Shown piece after piece: positions 21,522-29,629 of a stretch of DNA of 64,000 bases (position 1 is the stretch's first letter; each line of letters begins with the position of its first letter). The translations under genes and the position numbers were made by a program. The DNA comes from Streptococcus oricebi (GTDB lineage: Bacteria; Bacillota; Bacilli; Lactobacillales; Streptococcaceae). The notes beneath the pieces are model-generated. The model worked only from the letters and a program-made list of their open reading frames with translations. It had not been told where the DNA came from and searched no databases. The DNA is taken from positions 323,771 to 387,770 of the forward strand of contig NZ_PRDG01000001.1 of the NCBI RefSeq assembly GCF_017883985.1, given 5' to 3'.

Positions 21522-21556
21522 TTACTAATAGTAACATATCTAATAGTAAAAATCAA
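21522..21556 (-). promoter_or_regulatory. padR promoter with overlapping palindrome
   Basis: TTGATT (21551-21556) and TACTAT (21528-21533) are 17 bases apart on the minus strand. The -10 is buried in a perfect inverted repeat TTACTA-T-TAGTAA (21522-21534), a likely operator for the PadR protein. Confidence 0.55.
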
Positions 21557-21566
21557 GAAATTATAC

Positions 21567-21593
21567 AAAAAAATCTGCTATTTCTAACAGATT
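21567..21593 (-). terminator. Terminator downstream of the ASCH gene
   Basis: The minus strand has AATCTG/CAGATT around a 10-base loop, followed by seven Ts, starting 6 bp after the stop of the ASCH gene. Confidence 0.8.
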
Positions 21594-21599
21594 CTGTGA

Positions 21600-22046
21600 T
21601 TATTTATCGAGCGGATAAACCCTGCGAAATTCTTCTAAAACGACTTGGCTGTCCTCGGTAAAGGACAGACCCGCTTCCTTGTGCCAGAGGCTAAAGAGTG
21701 AGCGATGCACCTCTCGCCAATAGGTCAGGGATTTGTCCCCCTCGCCCTCTTTAAAGGCATGCTCCTTTGATACTTGATGAAAAGGCAGGACGGTAACCTT
21801 GGTGACCTCCACGATACAAATGGCCTCGCCTTGACTGTCCAAGATGACATCGAAAGTCCCAGCTTGTGGTAGGGGCTCCCCGTCCACTGCATAGAGGTCA
21901 TAGCTAGAGGCAGTAGCTGTCTTTTGACCACGCAGGACCAGGTCGGCTAAGCTATCAGCCTCCACTCCAAAGGACCAGGCGTCTAGCTCATCGCCTATCT
22001 CTGGCTTGATTTTCTTATAGGCTGCCCACATTTCTTTTGCTTGCAT
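21600..22046 (-). CDS. ASCH domain protein
   Basis: The 148-residue protein has the ASCH fold signature: the region LADLVLRGQKTATASSYDLY with the GxKxxT motif near residue 40, PLPQAGTFDVILDSQGEAICIVEVTKV, and the C-terminal WREVHRSLFSLW. ASCH domains resemble PUA domains and are thought to bind RNA or act as amidohydrolases on modified nucleosides; the exact role here is unknown. An in-frame ATG at 22064 exists, but GGAG six bases before the ATG at 22046 decides the start. It follows the GNAT gene by 10 bp and ends the run hsdM-membrane protein-GNAT-ASCH. Confidence 0.87.
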   Translation of the reverse strand: MQAKEMWAAYKKIKPEIGDELDAWSFGVEADSLADLVLRGQKTATASSYDLYAVDGEPLPQAGTFDVILDSQGEAICIVEVTKVTVLPFHQVSKEHAFKEGEGDKSLTYWREVHRSLFSLWHKEAGLSFTEDSQVVLEEFRRVYPLDK

Positions 22047-22056
22047 TATTATCTCC

Positions 22057-22812
22057 TTACTCATTTCTTATCAGCTCGTAGGCTGGATAAGCTCCTAAAC
22101 AGTCATAGCCAAGATATTGGGCGATTTTTCGCGAAGCATCATTATGCGCATCCCATAAGGGGACGACTGAACGCAAGTCTGCTTCTAATAGGAACTGAGC
22201 TGCTAAAATCTTGGCTAGACCTTGCTTTTGGTAGTCGCTTTGGGTCGCAATTTCGATTTCAACAGCAGGACCATAAACCAGGCCTGTTGTAATGGCGGCA
22301 ATGATTTTTCCCTGATCTAAAAGGGCAAAGCCAAAACCACCGCAGGCCACAAATTGGTCATAGTCGCTAAAATCACCTTGCAAATCTTGAGACCAGACTT
22401 CTGCTCCCAAATCTTTATACAAAACTTGATTGATTGGCTGTAACTCATACTTTTCTGGTAAATTCTGAACCAATTTTGTTAGTTTTGTTTTATCCATATC
22501 AACTTTACCAGAAAAGGCATAGCGCTCAAAACGGCGTAAGTCCTGCTGCTTATCCAAAAAATTCTGCCAGGCTTTTTCTTCAGAAATTAGGATTTTATTT
22601 TCAAAGCCATATTTCTGGTAGTATTCAATAAAAAATCGCGCATCAACTGATCCTGCTAAGAAGAGAAAATTGCCTAAATCATAGAAAATCGAGGTTCCCG
22701 TCTCACTCAGTAAAAGCTGGCCCAAACCGGCTTTTAAACCATAAGAGACCATGTTTTTCTGCCAGTCTTTAAAAAATGAAAGATGGCTATCTGTAAATGA
22801 AACAATTTTCAT
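22057..22812 (-). CDS. GNAT acetyltransferase (GNAT_acetyltran-like, two-domain)
   Basis: The 251-residue protein looks like the firmicute family with a divergent N-terminal half and a C-terminal GNAT domain (PF12746-like). The C-terminal part has SQDLQGDFSDYDQFVACG, then GFALLDQGKIIAAITTGLVY, VEIEIATQSDYQKQGLAKIL with the acetyl-CoA loop QKQGLA near 205, and WDAHNDASRKIAQYLGY. The substrate is not known. It lies 10 bp before the ASCH gene and 23 bp after the membrane protein gene, in one apparent operon that starts with hsdM. Confidence 0.85.
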   Translation of the reverse strand: MKIVSFTDSHLSFFKDWQKNMVSYGLKAGLGQLLLSETGTSIFYDLGNFLFLAGSVDARFFIEYYQKYGFENKILISEEKAWQNFLDKQQDLRRFERYAFSGKVDMDKTKLTKLVQNLPEKYELQPINQVLYKDLGAEVWSQDLQGDFSDYDQFVACGGFGFALLDQGKIIAAITTGLVYGPAVEIEIATQSDYQKQGLAKILAAQFLLEADLRSVVPLWDAHNDASRKIAQYLGYDCLGAYPAYELIRNE

Positions 22813-22835
22813 TTTCTTCCTCCTGTTTACAACTA

Positions 22836-23420
22836 CTAATCCACTTCAAAGATGGAATCGCTAACTGGGCTTGGATGGTCTAGTTGGGTATTGCGCCTTA
22901 AGAAATTTCTAACTAGCTCTGCTTGAACATCCGGGTCTCTGCCCCAAATGGAATTTCCTAAACGAAAGGTAACGTCTTCGCCATTGTAAAAGTCTGCACT
23001 CATATAATGCTTCCAACCTTTTAGATACTGGGAATAATAGCTTAGATTTTGCAAATCTTGTTTATCAATACAAGTGATAAAAATATGATAGGAAACGATG
23101 ACCTTATCTGTCGCAAAAAGTTTCAACTTTTTATCCCATAGCGGTGCTTGCCGACGTAGCTTGGCTAAACTGCCATTAACTTCTGGATGCAATTCGCGAA
23201 TAAGCCTCTCCATTTTGACAAATTCTCTAACTGCCCGTAAAAGTCTTTTACCTGCTTCCCAAATTCCCCAGCAAGACACCAAAACAATCACAACTAGTTT
23301 GTAGAATGGCTGACTTGCTGCTTTTGAGGGGGTAAAAGAAAATACAATTGCTATAAAAAGAACTACTAAAAGAGTCAGTAGGGCACAAAACTGCACCAAC
23401 CATCTGATTTTCATAAACAT
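22836..23420 (-). CDS. Membrane protein of unknown function, paralogue of the protein at 46443-47396
   Basis: I do not recognise a named family. The 194-residue product has two membrane segments (about 8-29 and 40-56) and a cytosolic domain starting LIRELHPEVNGSLAKL. That domain aligns with the C-terminal domain of the 317-residue protein encoded at 46443-47396 (NYPELNGSLEQL...): both share PExNGSL, then D-KLK, V-Y at the start of a beta strand, a D-x-x-x-LxxL/Y helix and a C-terminal LGN/KNIG segment. GGAG seven bases before the ATG supports the start. It lies 30 bp after hsdM, so it may be carried with the restriction locus. Confidence 0.6.
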   Translation of the reverse strand: MFMKIRWLVQFCALLTLLVVLFIAIVFSFTPSKAASQPFYKLVVIVLVSCWGIWEAGKRLLRAVREFVKMERLIRELHPEVNGSLAKLRRQAPLWDKKLKLFATDKVIVSYHIFITCIDKQDLQNLSYYSQYLKGWKHYMSADFYNGEDVTFRLGNSIWGRDPDVQAELVRNFLRRNTQLDHPSPVSDSIFEVD

Positions 23421-23450
23421 ATTATTTCTCCCTATCCTAAAAATTTTCTG

Positions 23451-25052
23451 CTAGTTCTTAAAGCGCTCTATAAAACTAGCCAAGTCCGCTTCTGCTTCTG
23501 GACTAGTTCCCTTAAGCTGACCCAGCATACCCAAGAGGTCTGCTGTCTTTTGCTCAATGGTTTCATTGGTCTCATTAATCTTGCCTGCAATATCCGCTAG
23601 AGGTTCGACTTCCTCCTCCTCAAAGGTATCGACATAACGAGGAATATTGAGATTGTAGTCATTTTCGATAAGCTCCTCAAAAGTCGCCAGATAGGCAAAT
23701 TTATCCATATTTTCCCGACTCTGATAAGCTGCTAAAATCTTCTCGATATGACGCTCTTCCATGATGTTTTGATTCTTGCCCTTGGTAAATTCCTTAGAGG
23801 CATCAATAAAGTAGACATCACGCTCCTTACGGTCCTTCTTCAAGATAATAACCGTTGTTGGAATGCTGGTATTGAAGAAAATATTGGCTGGCAGGCCAAT
23901 GACCGTGTCAATCGCCCCTTCTTCTAGCAAGTGCTTGCGAATCAGCCCTTCGGCATTGCCCCGAAAAAGCACCCCATGAGGCAGGACAATGGCCATGACA
24001 CCACCATCTTGCTTGAGGTGATAATAGCCATGTAAGAGAAAGGCAAAATCAGCCTTGGACTTGGGAGCTAGTTTACCAAAAGGCGAGAAACGGGGGTCCT
24101 GCAAGAAACCACTATCTGCCGACCATTTGGCAGAATAAGGAGGGTTCATCAGCACACCGTCAAAATTGGTCGGCTCTTGCGTCGGCCAGTCCTCATCTAG
24201 GGTGTCGGCATTGTGTAAATATTGATTTTCAATGGGGACACCATGCAAAATCATATTCATGCGCGCCAAGTTATAAGTCGAGGTATTGAGCTCCTGGCCA
24301 AAGTAAGAAACCGTATTAGGCTCATGACTGTATTTCTTGGCATTGAGAAGCAGAGAGCCCGAACCCATAGTCGGATCATAGAGAGTAAAGCCCTTTTTAT
24401 CTTCACGTCCTAAAAGGGCAATCCGGGTCATGAGCTTGGCTACAGGCTGGGGCGTGTAGAACTCACCCGCTTTTTTGCCCGAGTCGGTCGCAAACTGACC
24501 AATCAGATATTCATAAGCATCGCCCAGCATATCTCCAGCATGCCCTGCCACCTCTAACTCTGCTAACTCTTTCATAACTGCCGCAATAGTCTGATTTTGC
24601 TTTTGCGGGGTCGCTCCTAGCTTTTTAGAGTAGAGGTCAATATCTTCAAAGAGATTTTCAAAGAGCTCATCGTCTTGCTCAATATTACGAAACCCCTGAG
24701 CCAAATGCTCCAGCTGAAAACTGCTATCATTGATTTCTTGTACCAGAGCTGTAAAGGTCAAATCAGGCTCAATGGCATAGGACATCTCGTCCTTGACAAC
24801 CTCAATCAAGTCATCATGGGTCTCAGGATCCTCATAGTAGCCACGATAGAGCTCAAGCGCCTGCGCTAAATCGTCGGTCTCCTCCTCCATGGTCCTGGCC
24901 ACAAAAAAGAGCATCTTGTCCGACAGATACTTGTAAAAGACCATGCCCAAAAGGTAGGACTTGTAGTCATTGGCATCCATTTTTGAGCGAAGAATATCCG
25001 CCGAATTCCAGAGCGCTTGATAGAGCGACTGGGAAGTTTGTAGTTCTGACAT
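23451..25052 (-). CDS. hsdM: Type I restriction-modification system, methyltransferase subunit
   Basis: HsdM supplies the N6-adenine methyltransferase of a type I system and forms the M2S core with HsdS. The 533-residue protein has the N-terminal helical HsdM_N domain (LYQALWNSADILRSKMDAND), the SAM-binding loop LYDPTMGSGSLLLNA near 225 and the catalytic NPPY in VLMNPPYSAKW near 305. The C-terminal end is coiled-coil-like. Its promoter region is shared with the divergent mazEF pair. It is separated from hsdS by mazEF, which is unusual because hsdM and hsdS are normally adjacent. The Shine-Dalgarno is weak (GAAAGAAAAAG). Confidence 0.96.
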   Translation of the reverse strand: MSELQTSQSLYQALWNSADILRSKMDANDYKSYLLGMVFYKYLSDKMLFFVARTMEEETDDLAQALELYRGYYEDPETHDDLIEVVKDEMSYAIEPDLTFTALVQEINDSSFQLEHLAQGFRNIEQDDELFENLFEDIDLYSKKLGATPQKQNQTIAAVMKELAELEVAGHAGDMLGDAYEYLIGQFATDSGKKAGEFYTPQPVAKLMTRIALLGREDKKGFTLYDPTMGSGSLLLNAKKYSHEPNTVSYFGQELNTSTYNLARMNMILHGVPIENQYLHNADTLDEDWPTQEPTNFDGVLMNPPYSAKWSADSGFLQDPRFSPFGKLAPKSKADFAFLLHGYYHLKQDGGVMAIVLPHGVLFRGNAEGLIRKHLLEEGAIDTVIGLPANIFFNTSIPTTVIILKKDRKERDVYFIDASKEFTKGKNQNIMEERHIEKILAAYQSRENMDKFAYLATFEELIENDYNLNIPRYVDTFEEEEVEPLADIAGKINETNETIEQKTADLLGMLGQLKGTSPEAEADLASFIERFKN

Positions 25053-25112
25053 ATTTTCTTTTTCTTTCTATATTTTTTGGGAAATGGCGGAGCTGTTAAG
25101 CACGAAGTGAAG

Positions 25113-25151
25113 TTGACATTTTTTCCTTAATAGTATATACTAGTATATACC
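25113..25151 (+). promoter_or_regulatory. mazEF promoter with tandem palindromic operator
   Basis: TTGACA (25113-25118), a 17-base spacer and TATACT (25136-25141) form a near-consensus promoter. The -10 lies in two tandem copies of TAGTATATAC (25131-25140 and 25141-25150). AGTATATACT is itself a perfect palindrome, as expected for binding by an AbrB-type MazE/toxin complex. Confidence 0.75.
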
Positions 25152-25172
25152 AAAAGTAATAGGAGAGAAAAA

Positions 25173-25388
25173 ATGACAACAGTTAAAACACGAAAAGTAG
25201 GAAATTCTGTCACAGTCACATTGCCAAAAGAATTTGGTATTCCAATTGGTCAAGAATTCATCATTGAAAAAGGAAGGGGAGATACGCTTATCCTAGCACC
25301 AAAAAGGAAAAATCCTTTCGACGGAATAACCGATCTATCCATGGAAGATGACTTTGCAGAAGTGAGGTTACTAGATAGTGAGTTCTAA
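25173..25388 (+). CDS. mazE: Antitoxin, MazE/AbrB type
   Basis: The 71-residue protein has an N-terminal swapped-hairpin AbrB DNA-binding domain (TVKTRKVGNSVTVTLPKEFG, residues 3-22, then IIEKGRGDTLILAPKR) and an acidic C-terminal tail (ITDLSMEDDFAEVRLLDSEF) of the kind that wraps around and blocks a MazF dimer. AGGAG precedes the ATG. It overlaps the toxin gene by 11 bp. It should also repress its own promoter through the tandem palindromes upstream. The pair lies between hsdS and hsdM on the opposite strand. Confidence 0.88.
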   Translation: MTTVKTRKVGNSVTVTLPKEFGIPIGQEFIIEKGRGDTLILAPKRKNPFDGITDLSMEDDFAEVRLLDSEF

Positions 25389-25719
25389 GTATGTACCTCA
25401 AAAACAGGATATTATCTGGCTTGATTTTGACCCTGCTGTTGGTAGAGAAATTCAAAAGCGTAGACCTGCTTTGGTCATATCAAACGATAACTATAATAAG
25501 CAAACAGGTTTAATAGCTGTTTGTCCCATTACTCGTGGACAAATAAAATTACGTAAACAAAATTTGTTAATTGATATTGTCTCGGATAAGGTGGACGGTG
25601 CAGTTAACCCTTTGCAAGTCTATACCTTTGATTATAAAGCGAGGAAAGCGACTAAAATTACCGAATTAGACGACGAATCCTTTATTGAAGTCATGCAACT
25701 AGTTCGATATATCTTTTAA
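25378..25719 (+). CDS. mazF: Toxin, MazF/PemK family endoribonuclease
   Basis: This 113-residue protein has the MazF/PemK fold: YVPQKQDIIWLDFDPAVGREIQKRRPALVIS at the start, where the arginine after GREI is a conserved catalytic residue, and then CPITRG with the catalytic threonine. The C-terminal part is VDGAVNPLQVYTFD. MazF toxins cleave mRNA at short sequences and slow growth. The GTG start lies in the antitoxin frame overlap, so translation is coupled. It converges on hsdS and is separated from it by a terminator. Confidence 0.9.
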   Translation: MSSKYVPQKQDIIWLDFDPAVGREIQKRRPALVISNDNYNKQTGLIAVCPITRGQIKLRKQNLLIDIVSDKVDGAVNPLQVYTFDYKARKATKITELDDESFIEVMQLVRYIF

Positions 25720-25735
25720 AGAAACCTTCCCAGCG

Positions 25736-25762
25736 AATCCGCTCATCATGAGCGGATTTTTT
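25736..25762 (+). terminator. mazEF terminator
   Basis: AATCCGCTCA pairs perfectly with TGAGCGGATT around a TCA loop and is followed by TTTT. It lies 17 bp after mazF, between the converging mazF and hsdS genes. Confidence 0.88.
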
Positions 25763-25783
25763 GAGCGGATTTCTACATCTTTC

Positions 25784-26989
25784 CTACACAAACATCTCCT
25801 GCAAGAGCTTTTTCTTCAAGGTCTCCAAGTTCTCAATCTTGGTTTGGTAAGAGGCAATTAAGTCATCCAGATTGGTGAAGAATGCGCCGATAGCGCGTTG
25901 CTCAGGGAGGGAGGGAAATAGAAAAGTATATTTTTTAAAATCTACAGTTGTAAAACTAGCTTGATTTACAGCAGGTTTAGTAATAGATTTTATGTAGTTC
26001 TTATATACGGGACGAAAAGTCTCTAGGAAAATAAAATACGCCTCAAATTCAGCTTTTACCGATAATTTAAGAATATTTGTTGTATATATTGTATCTCTTA
26101 TTGGTTCCTCTGAAACTATGGTAGAGGTCCCCATTTTAGCTTCACTATTGATAAAATTCACTAATATGTCATTTTTATGAACTAAGTAATTTGCTGTATT
26201 TGCCCCTTTTGGGTCTTTCACATACCAATATTTAATATTATTATTTAAATCTAAAATACCTCTGCTTATATTATTTGCACGAATAACAGGCAAACCAATA
26301 TCCTCACTAGATAGCTCCCGTGACAAACCGCTTTTCATGCTCAACAAAACATCACCTAACTGTACTTTCTCCCACTCACCCTCAAATCCTGCTAGGCGGA
26401 TTTCGGGAACTTTTTGCCCATTTTTAGGAAACATCTTGGACAACATGGTCCTTTTAAAAGATTGGTAGTTGGCAAGATTGTCCTTGTAGGCCGAGAGCAA
26501 GTCATCAAGAGTAGCGAAAAGAGAACCAATAGCGGATTGCTCGGGGAGGGAGGGGAGATACAAAGATATTTTCATGAGAATATCCGCATTTAATTTCGCA
26601 CGACCCCCTCCAACTAAATATTTTTCAAAATTTATACTTTGCAATCTATTTTTTAAAAAGAGTGTACTGAGTTTATCTTTATTTCCTGAGAGTACATGCG
26701 CATGATTATTTACCCAAACTTTTCCGTTTACATAATGAACTGGGTAGTTTTTTAAATTATTAGCTCCATCTTCTGCAATCAGCACATATTCTCCTTCATG
26801 CGTAAAGCCTTTAACATAATCTTGAATTCCATTAGCTCCATAATACGGCGTTTCTCCACTAACTCTTTCTGACGCGGTTATAGGAACCCTCAAATTATCA
26901 AATCTTTTCGTTAAATCATCAACGATACTAACTCTCCATTGTTCATTAAATTCTTTAAATCTGATATTAGGAATACTCTGTTTTGTCAT
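25784..26989 (-). CDS. hsdS: Type I restriction-modification system, specificity subunit
   Basis: HsdS gives sequence specificity to the methyltransferase and nuclease. The 401-residue protein has two target-recognition domains, each followed by a conserved helix. The first half ends LPSLPEQSAIGSLFATLDDLLSAY (about residues 145-168) and the second ends with LPSLPEQRAIGAFFTNLDDL and a coiled coil to the C-terminus. The variable domains are AT-rich compared with the conserved parts, as is usual. No second or partial hsdS gene or inverted repeat for phase-variable switching is visible nearby. It follows the HEPN/SEC-C gene by 9 bp, so both are probably on one transcript. Confidence 0.95.
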   Translation of the reverse strand: MTKQSIPNIRFKEFNEQWRVSIVDDLTKRFDNLRVPITASERVSGETPYYGANGIQDYVKGFTHEGEYVLIAEDGANNLKNYPVHYVNGKVWVNNHAHVLSGNKDKLSTLFLKNRLQSINFEKYLVGGGRAKLNADILMKISLYLPSLPEQSAIGSLFATLDDLLSAYKDNLANYQSFKRTMLSKMFPKNGQKVPEIRLAGFEGEWEKVQLGDVLLSMKSGLSRELSSEDIGLPVIRANNISRGILDLNNNIKYWYVKDPKGANTANYLVHKNDILVNFINSEAKMGTSTIVSEEPIRDTIYTTNILKLSVKAEFEAYFIFLETFRPVYKNYIKSITKPAVNQASFTTVDFKKYTFLFPSLPEQRAIGAFFTNLDDLIASYQTKIENLETLKKKLLQEMFV

Positions 26990-26998
26990 AATATACTT

Positions 26999-28426
26999 CT
27001 ATCTCCTTGTTTTTGCTCCGCAACATTTTTTATATTTTTTTCCACTTCCGCAAGGACAGGTCGAATTTCTAGGAATCTTCAAACTCTTTCGAGGTGTTTT
27101 AAAATATTGTGGTGAGGAATATTTTTCTTTCTCCTCATCCTGAAATAGTGTTGGGATTATTCCCACTTCTAAAAGTTGTAATTTTCTAAAATTATATAGA
27201 ATCTCCAGTATATAAAATACTAGAGAGAAATTTTCTAAACAAAGTTTTGCAAAATCCATTAAAGAAATTCTAACTTTATTCATTCTATTTCCTCGTGCAT
27301 CCTCAAAAGTAATTACTTGAGTAACATAATCTATATGATCATTATAATGCTGAATGGCATTGCGAATATTATTATTAAGATTACCAGTCGGGGTACTGAA
27401 TGGTTCTTTATCATCTAAATAATTAGAAAATTCATTATACTTATTTCTAACCTTTTCTAAATTATTTTGATAATTTCTATCTTGTAAACACTTTTGAAAG
27501 TCACCTCTCACAAATATATTATTTAAAGCAATAATAATATTGATATTACGTAATATCCATTCATAACTTTCTACATAAAATTTTTTCAATTCTTGATAGT
27601 TTGCTGTTGTTATACCATATAAATCCTGATTGACAGAATCATATTTATTTAAATTTACTAATACAACAACTGGAATTAACTGAGGGTATATTTTAGACAA
27701 ATCATCAAGTAAAATAAATGCTTTCTTCTCTATATCATCTATTTCATTATCAATATATTTTATATAAGATAAAACTGATTCCTTATACCGAGGTTCCAAT
27801 ATCTTTCTACCTAGTTCAGAATATTGCTCTAGTATACTCTGTCCAAGCACTGAACCTATTCCAGTGGTTGTTAGTAATAATTGATGTAAAATCATTATAG
27901 AATCAATTTTATTGTTTACTTGCGATAATACTAAAGGTGTTGGTAACTCTTTAAGTCTGATTTCTTTTTCTATTTCAGGATATAGATATTTTTGTTTTTG
28001 ATTCCAAAATAAATTAAATAAGCGGATTAAATTTGTGAGCTCACCATTCTTTACATAATCTGAAAAATATCTGACATTTTCAGATATTTTCAGATATTTT
28101 AATGATTGTTCTTCTGAGCTAAATAACTGTATTTGTGAAATAAAAGGGCTCATACTATCTAAAAGTGCTTTTCTTTTATAAAACTTTCTTGTATTTAGCT
28201 CTGACGATAATTCTGAACACCAGTAAGGAAACTCTGGATTGTCTCCCTTATAACTATCTGCATTTACTAATTCTACTCTATATGGATTTAATTCGACAAA
28301 ACCTGATATTTGTGTTTGACATTCAGGGCAGCTGATATTAAAGGGGATATCATAGTACCCCATTTGAATCCTAAGATTTATTACTTCTCCACAAGTTTTA
28401 CAAACAATAAAATCATTCTTAGTCAT
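26999..28426 (-). CDS. Zinc-ribbon / HEPN-like / SEC-C protein embedded in the type I RM locus
   Basis: I do not recognise a named gene. The 475-residue protein has three visible parts: an N-terminal zinc ribbon (C9xxC12 and C33xxC36), a long helical middle, and a C-terminal SEC-C motif (CPCGSGKKYKKCC, residues 457-469). Near residue 355, IRNAIQHYN contains R355-N356-x3-H360, the RNxxxH signature of HEPN ribonucleases, followed by a beta-rich insert and another helix as in that superfamily. A defence or RNA-cleaving role is inference. The gene is much more AT-rich than hsdR and hsdM, it follows the gene at 28479 by 52 bp and precedes hsdS by 9 bp. Confidence 0.7.
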   Translation of the reverse strand: MTKNDFIVCKTCGEVINLRIQMGYYDIPFNISCPECQTQISGFVELNPYRVELVNADSYKGDNPEFPYWCSELSSELNTRKFYKRKALLDSMSPFISQIQLFSSEEQSLKYLKISENVRYFSDYVKNGELTNLIRLFNLFWNQKQKYLYPEIEKEIRLKELPTPLVLSQVNNKIDSIMILHQLLLTTTGIGSVLGQSILEQYSELGRKILEPRYKESVLSYIKYIDNEIDDIEKKAFILLDDLSKIYPQLIPVVVLVNLNKYDSVNQDLYGITTANYQELKKFYVESYEWILRNINIIIALNNIFVRGDFQKCLQDRNYQNNLEKVRNKYNEFSNYLDDKEPFSTPTGNLNNNIRNAIQHYNDHIDYVTQVITFEDARGNRMNKVRISLMDFAKLCLENFSLVFYILEILYNFRKLQLLEVGIIPTLFQDEEKEKYSSPQYFKTPRKSLKIPRNSTCPCGSGKKYKKCCGAKTRR

Positions 28427-28478
28427 GAAGTTTTATCCTCTCCATAAATTAACTAATCTAATATGGTATATTTCATAC

Positions 28479-29459
28479 TTATTTATAATAGTCGTATTGA
28501 ATGTCCATCTGACTTATAAATAAAGAATCTTGCTTAATAGAATTTAACACAGTGTTTCCATTGCTCTGAGTTACAACAAATTCTTTGATATTAATTGATT
28601 GAGTTATTTTTACTTCCAACTCTTTATCATGCGGAGTAATCAAAATTATTTTCCATAAATCAACTAAATAATCAATGTAGTGGTTATATATTAATGTTAA
28701 ACTCTGAAACAATTGTAAATCAAGCCATTTAATTCTTTTATACCACTTTCGGGTTCCATCTTCCTCTACTTTTTTTACTACATATGAAAACGCCTCTCCA
28801 TTAGCCGAAAATTTTTCTCCAAAAGAAAAACCTTGTTGTGATTGTCTCATATAGAGACCATGTTTAAATACATTATATATTTCATTGTCTGATACAAAAT
28901 TTGCTGCAAATTTTAATAACTCTTTGTAATCTGTAACTATTTTTTTGCGAGTAGTATTAGCTTTTTCACAATAACTATTTAAAATACTCTCTCCTCCCAT
29001 AAAAACATCAACAATAATCTTATCGTTTGTTAATTCTTCATTCATTGTATTGAATTTACCATTTTTGATATTCTCAATATTTCTTTGGTATTCCTTAATA
29101 CTCAAATATCTTAACTCCATAACCGGAGCTGGAGGAAATTTCGAATGAACAATGAAAAGTCTTAAAAAAGTTTCTAAACAATGAAAAGTTGTCATTGCTA
29201 TTTCTGTATTGAAACACTTTCTGATATGTTCTTTATATTCTGTATTATTTTTAAATATTAATTCTACGTCTAATTTTTCTATAGATATTCCTTCTAATGA
29301 AGTATCTATATCATTTAATTGTTTATTGTAAACTAAAATCTTAGTAACAAAATAATCTTTTAAATAATTTTCATAAAAATTTTTATTAATCTCTAAAAAT
29401 TGTTCTTTAACAAAATTTCTATATGGATTTTTCCTCTTTTTACTATTCTTATTATTCAT
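28479..29459 (-). CDS. Hypothetical protein with an NxxKHG motif, partner of the HEPN/SEC-C gene
   Basis: No family is recognised. The 326-residue protein is soluble, rich in K, N, I and Y, and mostly helical by eye. Near its middle is IYNVFKHGLYM (N196, K199, H200, G201), an arrangement often seen at the place of the catalytic R/H motif in divergent HEPN-like domains, followed by a beta-rich part and a hydrophobic helix, like the neighbouring HEPN/SEC-C protein. That relation is a hypothesis. Two in-frame starts lie upstream (29465 and 29483), but AGGAAG six bases before the ATG at 29459 fits best. It lies between hsdR and the HEPN/SEC-C gene and shares the latter's AT-rich composition. Confidence 0.6.
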   Translation of the reverse strand: MNNKNSKKRKNPYRNFVKEQFLEINKNFYENYLKDYFVTKILVYNKQLNDIDTSLEGISIEKLDVELIFKNNTEYKEHIRKCFNTEIAMTTFHCLETFLRLFIVHSKFPPAPVMELRYLSIKEYQRNIENIKNGKFNTMNEELTNDKIIVDVFMGGESILNSYCEKANTTRKKIVTDYKELLKFAANFVSDNEIYNVFKHGLYMRQSQQGFSFGEKFSANGEAFSYVVKKVEEDGTRKWYKRIKWLDLQLFQSLTLIYNHYIDYLVDLWKIILITPHDKELEVKITQSINIKEFVVTQSNGNTVLNSIKQDSLFISQMDIQYDYYK

Positions 29460-29558
29460 TATCATCTTCCTAACTTTCCCCATTCAAGGATAACCACTTT
29501 ATCCTCCTCCTTCCATTATACCAACATTTCCTTCATATTTAAAGCGCTATCAGCAAAG

Positions 29559-29582
29559 AAACCGAGCATTTGAGCCCGGTTT
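29559..29582 (-). terminator. hsdR terminator
   Basis: The minus strand has AAACCG/CGGTTT around a 12-base loop with TTTCTTT following, between the hsdR stop and the next gene. It suggests that the two AT-rich genes and hsdS have their own promoter. Confidence 0.65.
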
Positions 29583-29629
29583 GTGGATTTATTGGTTATC
29601 GAAAAAAGACTGGTTAAAACCACTCCCCC

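Noticed and set aside
25784..26989. Phase-variable hsdS inversion system
   Set aside because: There is only one hsdS gene, no partial hsdS copy, no recombinase and no long inverted repeat nearby.
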